DNA of 64,000 nt from Paenibacillus hexagrammi (lineage in GTDB: Bacteria; Bacillota; Bacilli; Paenibacillales; NBRC-103111), in the NCBI RefSeq assembly GCF_021513275.1, contig NZ_CP090978.1, forward strand, positions 5,098,501 through 5,162,500, in the 5' to 3' direction. Below are positions 44,073 to 54,221 of the stretch, in pieces; the first letter of the stretch is position 1, and the number at the start of each line of letters is the position of its first letter. The notes below the pieces were generated by a model that made no database searches, was not told where the DNA came from, and saw only the letters and a list, made by a program, of their open reading frames with translations. The position numbers and the translations under genes are program-made.

Positions 44073-46190
44073 ATGAGACCAAGATTGCGGGCACTTTCTT
44101 TCATCAAAGGCTCAAACAAAGATATCAAACTGAAGTTGACTGCCTCATTCTACTCCAAACGTAAGCTATCGAGCTTAAGCAGTAAACTCTTTCTATCCTT
44201 TTTCACAAGCATTCTCGTGTTCACACTCACGGTCGGTATGCTCTCTTATTTCTTCTCCAAAAGTATTCTTCAAAAGCAAATGGAAAACAACTCGTCACAA
44301 ACTGTTGTGCAGCTGGGGCAAAAGCTTGATTATTATTTCAGCATCTACAATAGTCTTAGCAGACAAGTCCTGCAGGATCGAAACATGGAAACCGCTTTGT
44401 TGAATATGAAAAAAGAACCTCTAACCTCCTTTGCATACAGGGACAACCAGTCTAAGGTGAAGAGCTTTTTGAATTCCATTGCTATTGCGGAACCCTCCAT
44501 CCAAGGCATACATATTATCGGCAGCGATGGGGTCGACCTGCGAGTATCTGACAGAATGTTTAATGACGAGAGCATTGCTCAAACCGAATGGTTTAAAGCT
44601 TTGCAGAAAGGCGGTCTGAAGCCTACTTGGCTTCCTACTCGTCAAGATGGTTATTCACGCGTCACCAAAACCTATACGTCCAGTTTTGCCATGGGCCGTC
44701 AGATGAATGGCTTACAATCAGCCGAACAGCTGGGCTACCTGGTTATTGAAATCAAAGCCGACAGCCTTAAGGATCAGTTATCTGGATTATCCGAAGACAG
44801 CAGCATATACGTACTCGACGACAGTCAGCATATTGTATATCAAGATGGAGGCGATTACGGACAAGCCTATCACTTTGCATTCCCAGATAACGTAGAGAAT
44901 AGCACGAACACAACCTTCTACTCCGACGACCACAACTACTTGGTGACTTCGTACAAATCTCCCATCACCCACTGGTCGATTGTGAGAGAGGTGCCGGTTT
45001 CCGTGATTGTAAGCGAAACGTCTACGATTCTTTCTGTTACTTTAATCATGTCAGGTCTATCCTTCCTTGCCGCCCTTCTCGTTGGATTGTATGTTGTTCG
45101 TATGATCAGCAAGCCATTATCCAAGATGAGCATGTTTATGAAAGAAGGCGCTCAGGGTAATCTGAACGTTCGCACCCATTTTCGCAAGGACGATGAAATC
45201 GGTGAGCTCGGACGTTCCTTCGATACCATGATGGAGAACATGACCGCCCTAGTCAAACAGACAGACGGATCCGCTTCTCATGTTCTTCAAGTAGCCGATA
45301 AGCTGCTCTCTCTTTCCGAAGCAACCAACCGTTCTACGAAAGAGATCGCCGCAGCTAGTGAAGAAATCTCTGCTGGATCGAATGTGCTCTCCTCGGAAGC
45401 GGAGAAAGTCAGTGAATTTACCGATCATTTCAGCAAGCGTCTTCAGGATTTTGCCAAGGCCAATGAAGTCTTAGAACACTCTGCCTTACATGTAAAGCAT
45501 TCTAGTGATAAAGGCTCATCCTATCTATCCGAGCTTTCCATTCAAACAAGGCAGACCGAAGCCATGAACCGCTCCATGAATCAAAAATTTATTGATTTTC
45601 AAACCAGCACGCAATCCATTCAAAAAATTCTAATTCTAATGAAAAACCTGACCTCACAAACAAATATCTTATCACTTAATGCCTCTATTGAAGCTGCCAG
45701 AGCAGGAGCGGCCGGAAAAGGGTTTAACGTCATTGCCGATGAAATTCGTCAACTGGCCGAGCAATCCAAGCAGTCTATTGAAATCGTATCCGCGACGATT
45801 CTGCAGCTGCAAGCGAGTGTAACGGACATTGTGAACGAGCAGCAAGCCTCATCTGTATTATTTGAGAATCAGATTGAGCAGGTACGCAAAACCGATGAAA
45901 TATTTAATGAGGTTAATAACGATATGGAGGAGTTTATTCAGCAGCTTCAGACGGTTTCGACCACCTTACATACGTTTATTCAATCCCAGCAGACGTTGTC
46001 CGACTCTATTCACAACGTAAGCGCTGTAGCCCAGCAGTCCTTCGCTTCATCCAATCTTGTTGCCAACATGACACAAAAACAAGCGGAGGCCAGCTATGAA
46101 ACCGTTGACTACTCGCAGCAATTAGATCAATTAGCCAAGCAGCTGTCTGCCTCGCTGAAGCAATTCCAAATTCAAATTAACAAGGGATAA
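44073..46190 (+). CDS. Methyl-accepting chemotaxis protein (dCache)
   Basis: A 705-residue chemoreceptor: helix 1 (about 44-66), dCache ligand domain (about 67-320), helix 2 (about 325-346), HAMP and the signalling domain with the hairpin tip region LTSQTNILSLNASIEAARAGAAGKGF (part quoted: ILSLNASIEAARAG). The ATG at 44073 is chosen over the longer frame from 44031, because GGGTGG precedes it. It is divergent from araN, so it may sense arabinan breakdown products; inference. Confidence 0.88.
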   Translation: MRPRLRALSFIKGSNKDIKLKLTASFYSKRKLSSLSSKLFLSFFTSILVFTLTVGMLSYFFSKSILQKQMENNSSQTVVQLGQKLDYYFSIYNSLSRQVLQDRNMETALLNMKKEPLTSFAYRDNQSKVKSFLNSIAIAEPSIQGIHIIGSDGVDLRVSDRMFNDESIAQTEWFKALQKGGLKPTWLPTRQDGYSRVTKTYTSSFAMGRQMNGLQSAEQLGYLVIEIKADSLKDQLSGLSEDSSIYVLDDSQHIVYQDGGDYGQAYHFAFPDNVENSTNTTFYSDDHNYLVTSYKSPITHWSIVREVPVSVIVSETSTILSVTLIMSGLSFLAALLVGLYVVRMISKPLSKMSMFMKEGAQGNLNVRTHFRKDDEIGELGRSFDTMMENMTALVKQTDGSASHVLQVADKLLSLSEATNRSTKEIAAASEEISAGSNVLSSEAEKVSEFTDHFSKRLQDFAKANEVLEHSALHVKHSSDKGSSYLSELSIQTRQTEAMNRSMNQKFIDFQTSTQSIQKILILMKNLTSQTNILSLNASIEAARAGAAGKGFNVIADEIRQLAEQSKQSIEIVSATILQLQASVTDIVNEQQASSVLFENQIEQVRKTDEIFNEVNNDMEEFIQQLQTVSTTLHTFIQSQQTLSDSIHNVSAVAQQSFASSNLVANMTQKQAEASYETVDYSQQLDQLAKQLSASLKQFQIQINKG

Positions 46191-46235
46191 TGAGACCGGC
46201 CCCCTCTTACATGGCAGCATCTAAGCAATATAAGC

Positions 46236-46285
46236 AGAGATTGTATGCCCGTGCTTACCGATTACTAGGTATACAATCTCTTTTA
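46236..46285 (+). terminator. Terminator after the chemoreceptor gene
   Basis: Stem AGAGATTGTAT (46236-46246) / ATACAATCTCT (46271-46281), then TTTTAG. Confidence 0.7.
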
Positions 46286-46397
46286 GATTAGAAATATATA
46301 AAATAAATAATTTACACGAAAATTACCAGCAAAATCCCATCCATATATAACCAAGAAATCGAATTCAAAGAAGGATCTCTACCTTTATTTTAAATTT

Positions 46398-46475
46398 TTT
46401 ATGATAACTTTCACATTTTTCGCGATTTAGGGCTATTATTTTTGTAATTTTACGTATATCATTTATGATAAGTTT
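46398..46475 (+). promoter_or_regulatory. Two direct repeats TTTATGATAAsTTT before the ArsR-type gene
   Basis: TTTATGATAACTTT (46398-46411) and TTTATGATAAGTTT (46462-46475) lie 64 bases apart in the AT-rich 309-base gap upstream of the ArsR-type gene. The second is 24 bases before the start. Such repeats are likely operators for autoregulation. Confidence 0.45.
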
Positions 46476-46499
46476 AAAATAAAAAGGAGATCGTTTCTT

Positions 46500-47416
46500 A
46501 TGATCTATATTAAAGAACTCCGTTCTGGTTTAAATATATTTAAAGCATTAAGCTCAGAAATACGTATTGAGATCTTAGAACTCCTGGCAAAGAACCAAAG
46601 CTTAAATCTGAATGATCTTGCCGGCAAGCTGAACTTGACCAACGGCGCTATCACTATGCATATAAAAAGCTCGAAGAAAGCGGCTTGATTGAAATCAACA
46701 CCGCGGTAGGCAAACACGGTATTCAGAAAATTTGCTATTTGAACGAAGAAAAGCTGATGGTTGATTTGCGAAGCAAAGAGACGGAGAACCTCTATGAGGT
46801 GAACATCAAGGTTGGCCACTACAGCAACTATCAGGCTCTTCCTACCTGCGGCCTTGCGACAAAGGACAGCATAGTCGGCGATTTTGACGACCCGCGCTAC
46901 TTTGCAGACCCGCAGAGAATTGATTCACAAATCATTTGGCTTTCTGAGGGCTTCCTTGAATACCGAATTCCCAATTACTTGAAACCGAATCAGAGCTTTA
47001 AGGAGATTCAATTCTCCATGGAACTGAGCTCGGAAGCTCCTGGGTTTTGCAGTAATTACCCCTCTGATATTTACTTTTCCATCAATGACAAAGAACTAGG
47101 CTACTGGACCAGTCCTGGGGATTTCGGCGATACACGCGGTACCTTTAATCCCGATTGGTGGCCGCCGCATTTAAATCAATACGGTGTCCTTAAGTTGATA
47201 CGGGTGAATGAAGAGGGCAGCTTTATCGATGGCTGCCGCATCTCCGACGTCACACTTGCCGATATAAACCTGGATTACAAAAGCGAAATCAATTTCAAAA
47301 TGGCCGTTGACGATAGATCCAAAAATAAACGCGGGCTGACCATTTATGGTCAAAACTTCGGGAACTATAATCAGGACCTCCTCGTACGAGTCCTGTATAC
47401 GGATTTTGAAGAATAA
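46500..47416 (+). CDS. ArsR-type regulator with C-terminal beta-rich domain, apparent frameshift
   Basis: 305 residues when one A is restored to the A5 run at 46674-46678: the first frame ends ...GAITMHIKSSKKAA and the second starts KKLEESGLIEINTAVGKHG. The N-terminal part (about 1-90) is an ArsR-type winged HTH (ALSSEIRIEILELLAKN, LNLNDLAGKLNLTNGAITMHI), without metal-binding Cys. The C-terminal ~215 residues (GHYSNYQALPTCGLATKDS ... DFDDPRYFADPQRI) are a beta-rich domain, probably ligand-binding. In related genomes such proteins lie next to arabinofuranosidase genes; here it follows the arabinan cluster. Confidence 0.78.
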
Positions 47417-47434
47417 GGATTCATGGATGATAGC

Positions 47435-47472
47435 AAAAAGAGCCGTAAGGGATATTTCCCTCGGCTCTTTTT
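47435..47472 (+). terminator. Terminator after the ArsR-type gene
   Basis: AAAAAGAGCCG (47435-47445) pairs with CGGCTCTTTTT (47462-47472); an inner GGGA / TCCC stem extends it. A and T runs on both sides allow use by both strands, including the convergent gene at 47503. Confidence 0.75.
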
Positions 47473-47502
47473 GATGTAAGGCACGGATTCCTTTGGCTAT
47501 TT

Positions 47503-47808
47503 CTACTCAAATTCTGGGGCTTTTCTCCATTCTCCTACTATAGGCATCGTTACTATGATACGGTCCAGAATCCCAAATCCTGCATAATATGTTCGATCCC
47601 ATTCTCGCGCGCTATGCTGCACATACATTTCATGATACGAGAACAATATATAATTCTTACTTCTCACAAACATCTGCTGGGAATTGTCCATGTTACTCGA
47701 TACAGGTAGATACCTTGAACGTATCCACTTTTCAAAATCCTCGGAATTGGGATTTGTCCAAATCAAGAGCAGCAGTACAACAGCCAATAGAAAGGCAAAA
47801 ACTCTCAT
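47503..47808 (-). CDS. Small hypothetical membrane-anchored protein
   Basis: 101 residues, an N-terminal helix (about 3-18) followed by a polar part with SEDFEKWIRSRYLP and KNYILFSYHEM. ATG 47808 after a GGAAAGGAGC site (rc of gctcctttcc at 47816-47825). Similar short secreted or anchored proteins of unknown function occur in Bacillota. Confidence 0.6.
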   Translation of the reverse strand: MRVFAFLLAVVLLLLIWTNPNSEDFEKWIRSRYLPVSSNMDNSQQMFVRSKNYILFSYHEMYVQHSAREWDRTYYAGFGILDRIIVTMPIVGEWRKAPEFE

Positions 47809-47911
47809 AAGGAAGGCTCCTTTCCATCATGACTTGTACTCTACCATATGTATGGTGTGTATAAATCATGATTAAGGAAAGCGAGTCCTGCCAATCCCAA
47901 TTGAGTTATGA

Positions 47912-48583
47912 CTACGCCTTAGCTGCCAACTCTTCAATGAGATCCGAGGTCCACACGTGAGTACCTGTCATATCGGAATTGACAGCCTTCATCATGGCCA
48001 AAGCAATATGCTTCGCCTCAATAGCCCGATATTGGCGCATCCCCCCGATCATAAGCGGCTCTACGAGCCGCATTACAGCAGCAGCAAGTTTCTCACCGGA
48101 ACGGTTCTCGATTCGTTGTCCAAGAATCAGTGATGGTCGCAAAATGTGGAGCGTACGCAGGTTTAGCTGCCGAAGCCCCTGCTCGACATCCCCCTTGACC
48201 CGACTGTAGAAGAACATCGACTTCGGATCAGCCCCCATGGCTGAGACAATGGCATATGCAGCCGCGCCGTACTGCTTCGCCAAGTTCCCCAGCTCCAGGG
48301 GATACTCATGGTCGACCTTGCGGAATTGTTCTTGACTTCCTGCCTTCTTGATCGTTGTTCCTAGTGCGCAAAACACATGAGCTCCCTGCATATTTTCACA
48401 AGAGATGCAGTCTTCCAGATGCTCGTAATCCACGATGATTTCCCTGAGTTTATCGTTCTTACTCCCGGTAGAGGTCCTGACCAGAGTAATTACCTTCTCG
48501 TAGTTACCGCTGCTAAGCAGCAGTCCGGTCAATTCTCGGCCGACCAAGCCCGATGCCCCAGCAATAATTGCCGTATGTCCCAA
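47912..48583 (-). CDS. NAD(P)-binding Rossmann oxidoreductase (HTATIP2/TIP30-like)
   Basis: A 223-residue atypical SDR with AGASGLVG near the N-terminus, a VFCALGTTIKKAGS segment, the YSRVKGDVE motif (Tyr-x3-Lys) and LRPSLILG. The TTG at 48583 follows GGGAGG by 8 bases and is preferred to ATG 48619. Substrate unknown. It lies 16 bases after the RDD gene. Confidence 0.8.
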   Translation of the reverse strand: MGHTAIIAGASGLVGRELTGLLLSSGNYEKVITLVRTSTGSKNDKLREIIVDYEHLEDCISCENMQGAHVFCALGTTIKKAGSQEQFRKVDHEYPLELGNLAKQYGAAAYAIVSAMGADPKSMFFYSRVKGDVEQGLRQLNLRTLHILRPSLILGQRIENRSGEKLAAAVMRLVEPLMIGGMRQYRAIEAKHIALAMMKAVNSDMTGTHVWTSDLIEELAAKA

Positions 48584-48599
48584 CCTGGATACCTCCCTC

Positions 48600-49397
48600 T
48601 TACACTTCCCAGTCCTCACGCAGCTCTTGATAGACCGCGATCACATATGCCGCTTTGTCCGGATACTGTTCATGATCAAGCCCCAATTTATGAGCAAAAT
48701 GTGCGGCAATCGGAGCGCTCAGCTCTTGAAGCTTGGCTTCATGAAGATTCGGCAGCCGTTCCGCCCATGCATGTAGTAAGCTCCAGTCCTCAGAAGTTAC
48801 AGCACGCTTTTGAATATCATCCAACAACACATGCGGGATGCTGCCGCTCCGTTTGGCAATAGCCCGATCAATTCGTTTCCTTCGTTTTAAGCGTTCCTTG
48901 CGCGTCTCCATTACAACCATCGTACCTGCAACCATATCCCCGATTCGCTTATCGCGTGAACTAAGCAGTATCGTGACTGCTCCCAGAAAATAGCCGCTGG
49001 GCAGCATATCCAGTAAGCGGAACAAGTTACGAATCACGATGGACAGCACAGTAGCTGACTGCCCGTTATTTTGAAGCACACGAACCCCTATGATCCTTTT
49101 GCCCGGTGTCTGCCCGCCCATGAAAGCTTCCGTACCGATCAAATACCCTAAATTTAACAAGAGAAAAAAGATAATGATCAAAGCTAGCACATAATCTCCC
49201 ATATCGAAGGACCAACTACCTTGGAGCAAACGGCCGACTCCGACTGTAAATAGCACGAGAAGAAAGTTTACAACCGTCAGAATAAAGCCGTCGACCAAAT
49301 GAGCTAGCGCCCGGCTGCCGAGCCCAGCGGTTTGAAACTGCAGCTGAACCTGCTCAGGCGTAACGATCATCAGTTCTTTATCCGTGGACCCATTCAT
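48600..49397 (-). CDS. RDD-family membrane protein
   Basis: 265 residues; the RDD motif appears as GSRALAHLVDGFIL with later GKRIIGVRV and RLLDMLPSGYFLG, and about three helices. The ATG at 49397 follows GAGGAGATGCT. The C-terminal ~80 residues are helical and soluble. Divergent from the SpoIIM-family gene and part of the conserved membrane cluster. Confidence 0.85.
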   Translation of the reverse strand: MNGSTDKELMIVTPEQVQLQFQTAGLGSRALAHLVDGFILTVVNFLLVLFTVGVGRLLQGSWSFDMGDYVLALIIIFFLLLNLGYLIGTEAFMGGQTPGKRIIGVRVLQNNGQSATVLSIVIRNLFRLLDMLPSGYFLGAVTILLSSRDKRIGDMVAGTMVVMETRKERLKRRKRIDRAIAKRSGSIPHVLLDDIQKRAVTSEDWSLLHAWAERLPNLHEAKLQELSAPIAAHFAHKLGLDHEQYPDKAAYVIAVYQELREDWEV

Positions 49398-49462
49398 AGC
49401 ATCTCCTCGCAATTCCAAAATTATGGTAAACTGTAAACTGATAAAAGCTAAAGGGGGTAAGC

Positions 49463-50454
49463 ATGGAACTAACACGTTTTATTAAGGAAAACAAATCGAT
49501 GTGGACGGAGCTCGAACAGCAGCTGGAGCTGTTGGATAAACGAAGCGGCAAGCTGCAATCCGGCCATTTGGACCGTTTCACCGAATTGTACAAAACGGTA
49601 TCCTCACATCTGTCAGCCATGCAGACCTACAGCCCGGCGGATGAAACGACCGTATACTTGAACCATCTCGTATCCCGCGCTCACAATGCGATGTATAAGG
49701 AAAATAACAAAAGCGGCACGCAGCTTAAAACGTTTTTTCTGCACCATTTCCCACTCCTCATTCAGGCGAGAGGCTGGTTTGTTGTCGCAGCGCTGCTCTT
49801 ATTTATTCTTGGTGGTCTGCTAGGCTTTCTCTCCGTCCGTCAGGACCGTTAAACATTCACTTTATCATGCCCGGTCAAATGGCTGACCAAATTGATCCTT
49901 CCAAGACTGCTGATCCGCGGGGCGATCTGCATAGTCCGCTGATTTCGACAGCCATAATGACCAATAATATTCGCGTAGCGGTCATGGCTTTTATCAGCGG
50001 GGTCACCCTAGGCTTCGGCACTGCTTATCTGATGATCAGCAACGGACTCATTGTTGGAGCTCTAGCTGCGGTATTCATGCAATCCGGCAAAAGCTATGTA
50101 TTCTGGGCCTACATTCTGCCTCACGGTATTATCGAGCTGAGCGCCATCTTCATCGCGGGAGGAGCTGGACTGTACATGGGCTACCGCTTCTTCGTACCGG
50201 GCCCGTTTCCCCGCAGAGCGAGGTTCCTGGAGTCGGCCAAAGAATCAGCTCAGCTGCTGATCGGAACGGTTCCTTTGTTCGTGATCGCAGGAATTATTGA
50301 AGGCTATATCACACCTTCGACACTCTCCCTGGAAGTTAAATACTTGATTGCAGGGGGAACCCTGGTCATCCTGGCCCTCTATTACATGTACGGTGCCCGG
50401 AATGTAAAACAAAAGAATCGAAACCACTCTGCTATAAAGCATCCTTCGACTTAA
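49463..50454 (+). CDS. Stage II sporulation protein M-family membrane protein, apparent frameshift
   Basis: 330 residues when one C is restored at 49846-49847. First frame from ATG 49463 (AAGGGGG site) to FLSVRQDR; second continues PLNIHFIMPGQMADQIDPSK and the helices with GVTLGFGTAYLMISNGLIVGAL and PHGIIELSAIFIAGGAG. The last is the SpoIIM/DUF95 signature. About six helices in total. Its end overlaps the convergent DUF58 gene by 23 bases. SpoIIM acts in engulfment; this cluster version often pairs with RDD, DUF58 and MoxR and has no proven role. Confidence 0.82.
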
Positions 50455-51717
50455 GCTCTAAGTAGGCATTAACCGCAGACAACGTTAACTGGTCGGCAGG
50501 GACATCCATAACAGGGATGCCTTGACCGGCCATTTGCGCTGTATACTGATGCCGATCCAGGGCAAATTTGTGGGCAACACTTTGGATGTAGGCTTCTCTG
50601 CTGGTTTCAACCTGCACCCGAGCCCACTCATGCAGCAGCGGATCGCTAAGAGATAGCATCAGTACATAGTGCGCTCTACGAAGCCGGTGTGTATAAGGAA
50701 GCAGCTCCTTGTTGTACAAATAGCTCTCCATATCGGAGAACAGAACAACCAGGGATCTTTTTTTCAAATACTTCATCAAGTGATTCATCGCGATCGAATA
50801 GGAAGATTCTACAAAGTCCGCTTTCAGGTCATAGACGGCCCGCGTAAGCTCATGCAGATGCGGCAGCCCCTGCCAGGCGGAACATAAACCTTCATTCGAC
50901 TGGAGAAAGCCAGTAAAGCCACTTGATCCCCTTGCTTCAGGGCAACTGCAGCCAGGGTCAAAGCTGCTTCCAGCGTTCGATCCAATTTGATCTGACCGTC
51001 CAGTTCAATCCCCATCTGTCTGCCGCAATCAAGCAAAATCGTGACGATTTTTCCTTTTTCCGGCTGAAATAAATTCGTCATAAGCTTGGCTGCGCGAGCA
51101 GATGCTTTCCAGTTCAAATGCCGCACATCGTCCCCTTGCACATAATCCCGAATATAGTGGAACTCTGATCCGCTAGTCTGCTTCCTCGCAATGCGGTGGC
51201 CGTCCAGAATCAAGGTATTCTGTACAGCTCCTAGGACCCCTCTGACCTGAGATAAATCCGGGTAAATGTCAACCCAATCGGATAGCTCCAGCTTCACTTG
51301 CTTCTTCCATAGCTGAAGTCCCCCCCAGTAGCGGAGATATATGCTTTTAAATTCGTATCGGCCTCGTTCCAAAGCCATCGTTGTATAAAAAAATGAAGCT
51401 TTACTCCCTTCCATCCGTCCGCTAAGCCGGTTAAGCACTGCACTGAAGGGCGCCGGTACATCGTCCCTAAGCTCAACATATCCAGACTGAGGCTCACTAG
51501 TGCTCAACTCAATGCTTACTTCAAAGCCCTGCCTCACATCCGCTTGATCGGGTATATGCCTAGTCACACTCCAAACCTGCCTCTTCGGAAGCAGCAGGAC
51601 ATCCACAACACTTAAGACGAGCAATAGCGCATTGCAGCTCAGGAATACAGGAAGCCCTTGCCCAAACACCGCTCCAATCAACGTAAGTATTGCTCCAATT
51701 GCAGCAAGCACGATCAT
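50432..51717 (-). CDS. DUF58-domain membrane protein, apparent frameshift
   Basis: 428 residues when one C is restored to the C4 run at 50867-50870. Two N-terminal helices (about 1-45) precede a beta-sandwich and the DUF58 core (GSEFHYIRDYVQGDDVRHLNWKASARAAKLM; key residues D-x-R-x-L-N-W-K), then a vWA-like domain (ILLDCGRQMGIELDG). The second frame adds LPHLHELTRAVYDLK to the end. Starts at ATG 51717. A raw reading shows it joined to MoxR, but this needs another missing base at 51810-51814. It is probably the chaperone-associated partner of the MoxR ATPase. Confidence 0.82.
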
Positions 51718-51754
51718 TCGCTGAGTAGGTACAACAAATTCCTGCAGGAAGAAC

Positions 51755-52674
51755 CTACCTGGGAACGGGAATAGAACCGAGCGTTTCTTGGATGATGTGG
51801 TCACTGGTTCCCCCTCCAATTCCGTCTGAGGCGTCAAAATCAGCCTGTGCCGCAGCGTCGGCCGCGCGACCATTTTGATATCGTCAGGTGTTACATAGCT
51901 TCTTCCTTCCAACAGCGCCCATGCCTTGCTGGCCATAAGCAGCGCAATGCCTGCACGAGGACTTGCCCCGAGCTGCACCTTTCTGGACTCGCGGGTTTTT
52001 CGAACGATGGTTGCCATGTAGGTATAAAGGGAATCCTCCACGACAACATCGGCAAGCTGCCTTTGCAGCTCATGCATTCGCCCGGCATTCATAACGGCTT
52101 CTAGCGAAAGCTCCTTCTCTTTAAAAAAAGGCGTATGCTGGCGGAGAATCTCGACTTCCGCTTCTTCTCCCGGATAATCCAGCACAAGCTTGAATAGGAA
52201 CCGGTCCAGCTGCGCCTCTGGCAGCGGATACGTTCCTTCGTATTCGACCGGGTTCTGCGTCGCAATCACGAAGAACGGCTCCGGAAGCGGATAGGTCGTT
52301 CCTTGTATCGTGACCTGCCGCTCCTCCATCGCTTCCAGCAGCGCAGCTTGCGTCTTAGGACCGGAACGGTTAATCTCATCGGCAAGAAGCACGTTCGTAA
52401 AGATAGGTCCTTGAATCGTAGAAAATTTACTGTCGTGCATATGATAAATCACGCTGCCGGTAATATCCCCGGGCATTAGATCAGGGGTAAATTGAATCCG
52501 ACGGAAGTCCCCTCCCGAAAGAGCTGCGAGTGTACGCGCCATCTTCGTCTTCCCCAGCCCCGGCACGCCTTCCAAAAGGACATGCCCTCCGGCAAGCATC
52601 GCAGCCGCCAGCAGTCTGATGTTCAGCTTCTGCCCATACAGTCGCTGCTCCATCGCTTCTATTAGTTCTATCAT
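51755..52674 (-). CDS. MoxR-family AAA ATPase, apparent frameshift near the end
   Basis: 306 residues: Walker A GVPGLGKTKM, Walker B LLADEINRSGPKTQAALLEAMEERQVT (quoted in parts: ADEINRSGP), sensor I ATQNPVEYEG and sensor II. The ATG at 52674 follows AAGGAG by 8 bases; the GTG at 52683 is less likely. With one C added at 51810-51814 the frame ends QETLGSIPVPR then TAG at 51755, a normal MoxR end. Such ATPases act as chaperones that load or remodel proteins with vWA domains such as DUF58. Confidence 0.88.
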
Positions 52675-52679
52675 TCCGC

Positions 52680-54221
52680 TCACTCCTTCTCCAAGTAGGC
52701 GATGATCTCGCCCATGTCGCGCGTCCGCGTAACGAACTCGCGGACGCTCGTTCTCGCGCCCCGCTTCGCCGGGGGCGCTGCCGCGATGCCGCCGCCGTCA
52801 GCCGGCGGCTCACTGCCGAGCAGGCGCGCCAGCCGCGCCGCCTGCTCCTCAGGCCAGCGGGCGCGTGCTGCCGCAAGCGCCTGCTCAGTACTTGCGCTGG
52901 GGCTTAGCCCCCAGCGCCGGTGCAGCAGCTGCCGCAGATGCAGCTGCTGGTGCCTCAGCGCCTCGTCGCGATAGCCGAGGCGCTCGTACCAGGCGGCGAC
53001 GGCCCGCAGGGTCTCGTCGCCGCGCCGCACCGTCCACGCCCGCGGCGTGTGGACGGGGCCAAAGCGCTTGCCGCGCAGCCAGAGCCACAGCAGCAGCGCG
53101 ATGCCAAGCTGCGCGCTGGCGAGCACCAGCCACGCGGGGTAGATGGCCAGCAGCCCAGGCTTCGTCCCGTAGCCGTGATGGGTCTCGTCGACCCACACGG
53201 CGCTCCAGGACTTCGTGAACTGCGGCCACAACAACTCAAAATGGGAGTGCTCCAGCACCTTCCCATTGAACAGCCACTCCGGCGTCAGCATGACCGTCAT
53301 GCTGCCTGCGCCGATCTGCATGCGGCTGGCGAGCGTGCCGCTCCCGTCAGAGAACAGCACCGTGCCGCCGCTGCCCGGTTTGATCCGGTATGAGGTAGCC
53401 ACCTCACCGGTCAAATTCTCTCCATCTGCGTCCATTCCTAATTTGATGGAGTGCACGGCGGGAACCGACGCTTCCTCTCTGTCGAACAAAGCGGCCACTC
53501 CCGCTTCTCCCTCATCATCATCTGCATGGATATCTGCACTTGAACTTGCATCTTTACTTACATTCGATTTGACTCTATCATCCGTATTTGCACTTGAAAC
53601 GGAATCTGCAGTTGCATTTGCATTTGCATTTGTATCTTCACTTTCACTCGACTTCGCACGCATTTTCGTATTCGCACTATCATTCGCATTGTCATTCGCA
53701 TTATCATTCGCATTATCATTCGCATTATCATTCGAACTATCGTTCGCATTGTCGTTCGCACTATCATTCGCACTATCACTTGAGCTCGCATCAGTATCTT
53801 TATCTGTTTCTGCAGTTCCATCCGCATCCACATCTGCTCCCAAACCCGCATCGCCTTCTACACGCTCAACCTCAAACTCATGCCAAGCTTCGGGATGCTT
53901 CTGCAAAAGAATGAAGTCGTTTCCCTGCTCCACCCATTGCAGCACACGATCTTTTTCTGCTTTCGTGATGCCCTCAGGCTCTACGGCAACCAGCATCATA
54001 CCGCTGCCCTCAGGCAGATAGTTCCAGTCCAGACGCCATTCCTTCACCTTCTGATGCTTACTTAGCAGCTCACGCCAAGCTTTTGTTCCGTCCCGGTCGG
54101 CAGAGAATGACAAGTAAGGAGGTTGATCGGGCAGGGATGGCCTGACAACGACATAACCCAGAACAAGAAATAATAGAGTGCTGAGGGCGAACCCCATATG
54201 CAGCTTATTCAGCCCTCTCAT
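52680..54221 (-). CDS. DUF4350-domain membrane protein with Asn/Asp repeat insert
   Basis: A 513-residue protein: N-terminal helix (about 9-26), DUF4350 domain (LSADRDGTKAWRELLSKH-type start), a low-complexity insert of about 100 residues rich in Asn, Asp, Ala and Ser (with 12-bp DNA repeats at 53670-53777), an extracytoplasmic second part and a helix (about 355-375) before a cytoplasmic tail. ATG 54221 follows GAGGAGGG. Its stop overlaps the GTG alternative start of moxR in GTGA. The C-terminal part is GC-rich. The insert is unusual for the family. Confidence 0.8.
   Translation of the reverse strand: MRGLNKLHMGFALSTLLFLVLGYVVVRPSLPDQPPYLSFSADRDGTKAWRELLSKHQKVKEWRLDWNYLPEGSGMMLVAVEPEGITKAEKDRVLQWVEQGNDFILLQKHPEAWHEFEVERVEGDAGLGADVDADGTAETDKDTDASSSDSANDSANDNANDSSNDNANDNANDNANDNANDSANTKMRAKSSESEDTNANANATADSVSSANTDDRVKSNVSKDASSSADIHADDDEGEAGVAALFDREEASVPAVHSIKLGMDADGENLTGEVATSYRIKPGSGGTVLFSDGSGTLASRMQIGAGSMTVMLTPEWLFNGKVLEHSHFELLWPQFTKSWSAVWVDETHHGYGTKPGLLAIYPAWLVLASAQLGIALLLWLWLRGKRFGPVHTPRAWTVRRGDETLRAVAAWYERLGYRDEALRHQQLHLRQLLHRRWGLSPSASTEQALAAARARWPEEQAARLARLLGSEPPADGGGIAAAPPAKRGARTSVREFVTRTRDMGEIIAYLEKE
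53670..53777 (-). repeat. In-frame 12-bp tandem repeat in the DUF4350 gene
   Basis: Nine 12-bp units of the type ATTCGCATTATC (with variants ATTCGCACTATC, GTTCGCATTGTC) lie end to end and encode repeated Asn-Asp-Ala/Ser-Asn quartets. As each unit is four codons, changes in copy number keep the frame. Confidence 0.85.

Noticed and set aside
50824..52683. A natural MoxR-DUF58 fusion protein
   Set aside because: One missing base in a C run explains it; both halves match separate, conserved proteins with normal ends.
53558..53914. Long His/Tyr-rich frames in both directions near 53.6-53.9 kb
   Set aside because: These are shadows of the 12-bp repeat in the DUF4350 gene; the minus-strand frame in the correct phase is the gene itself.
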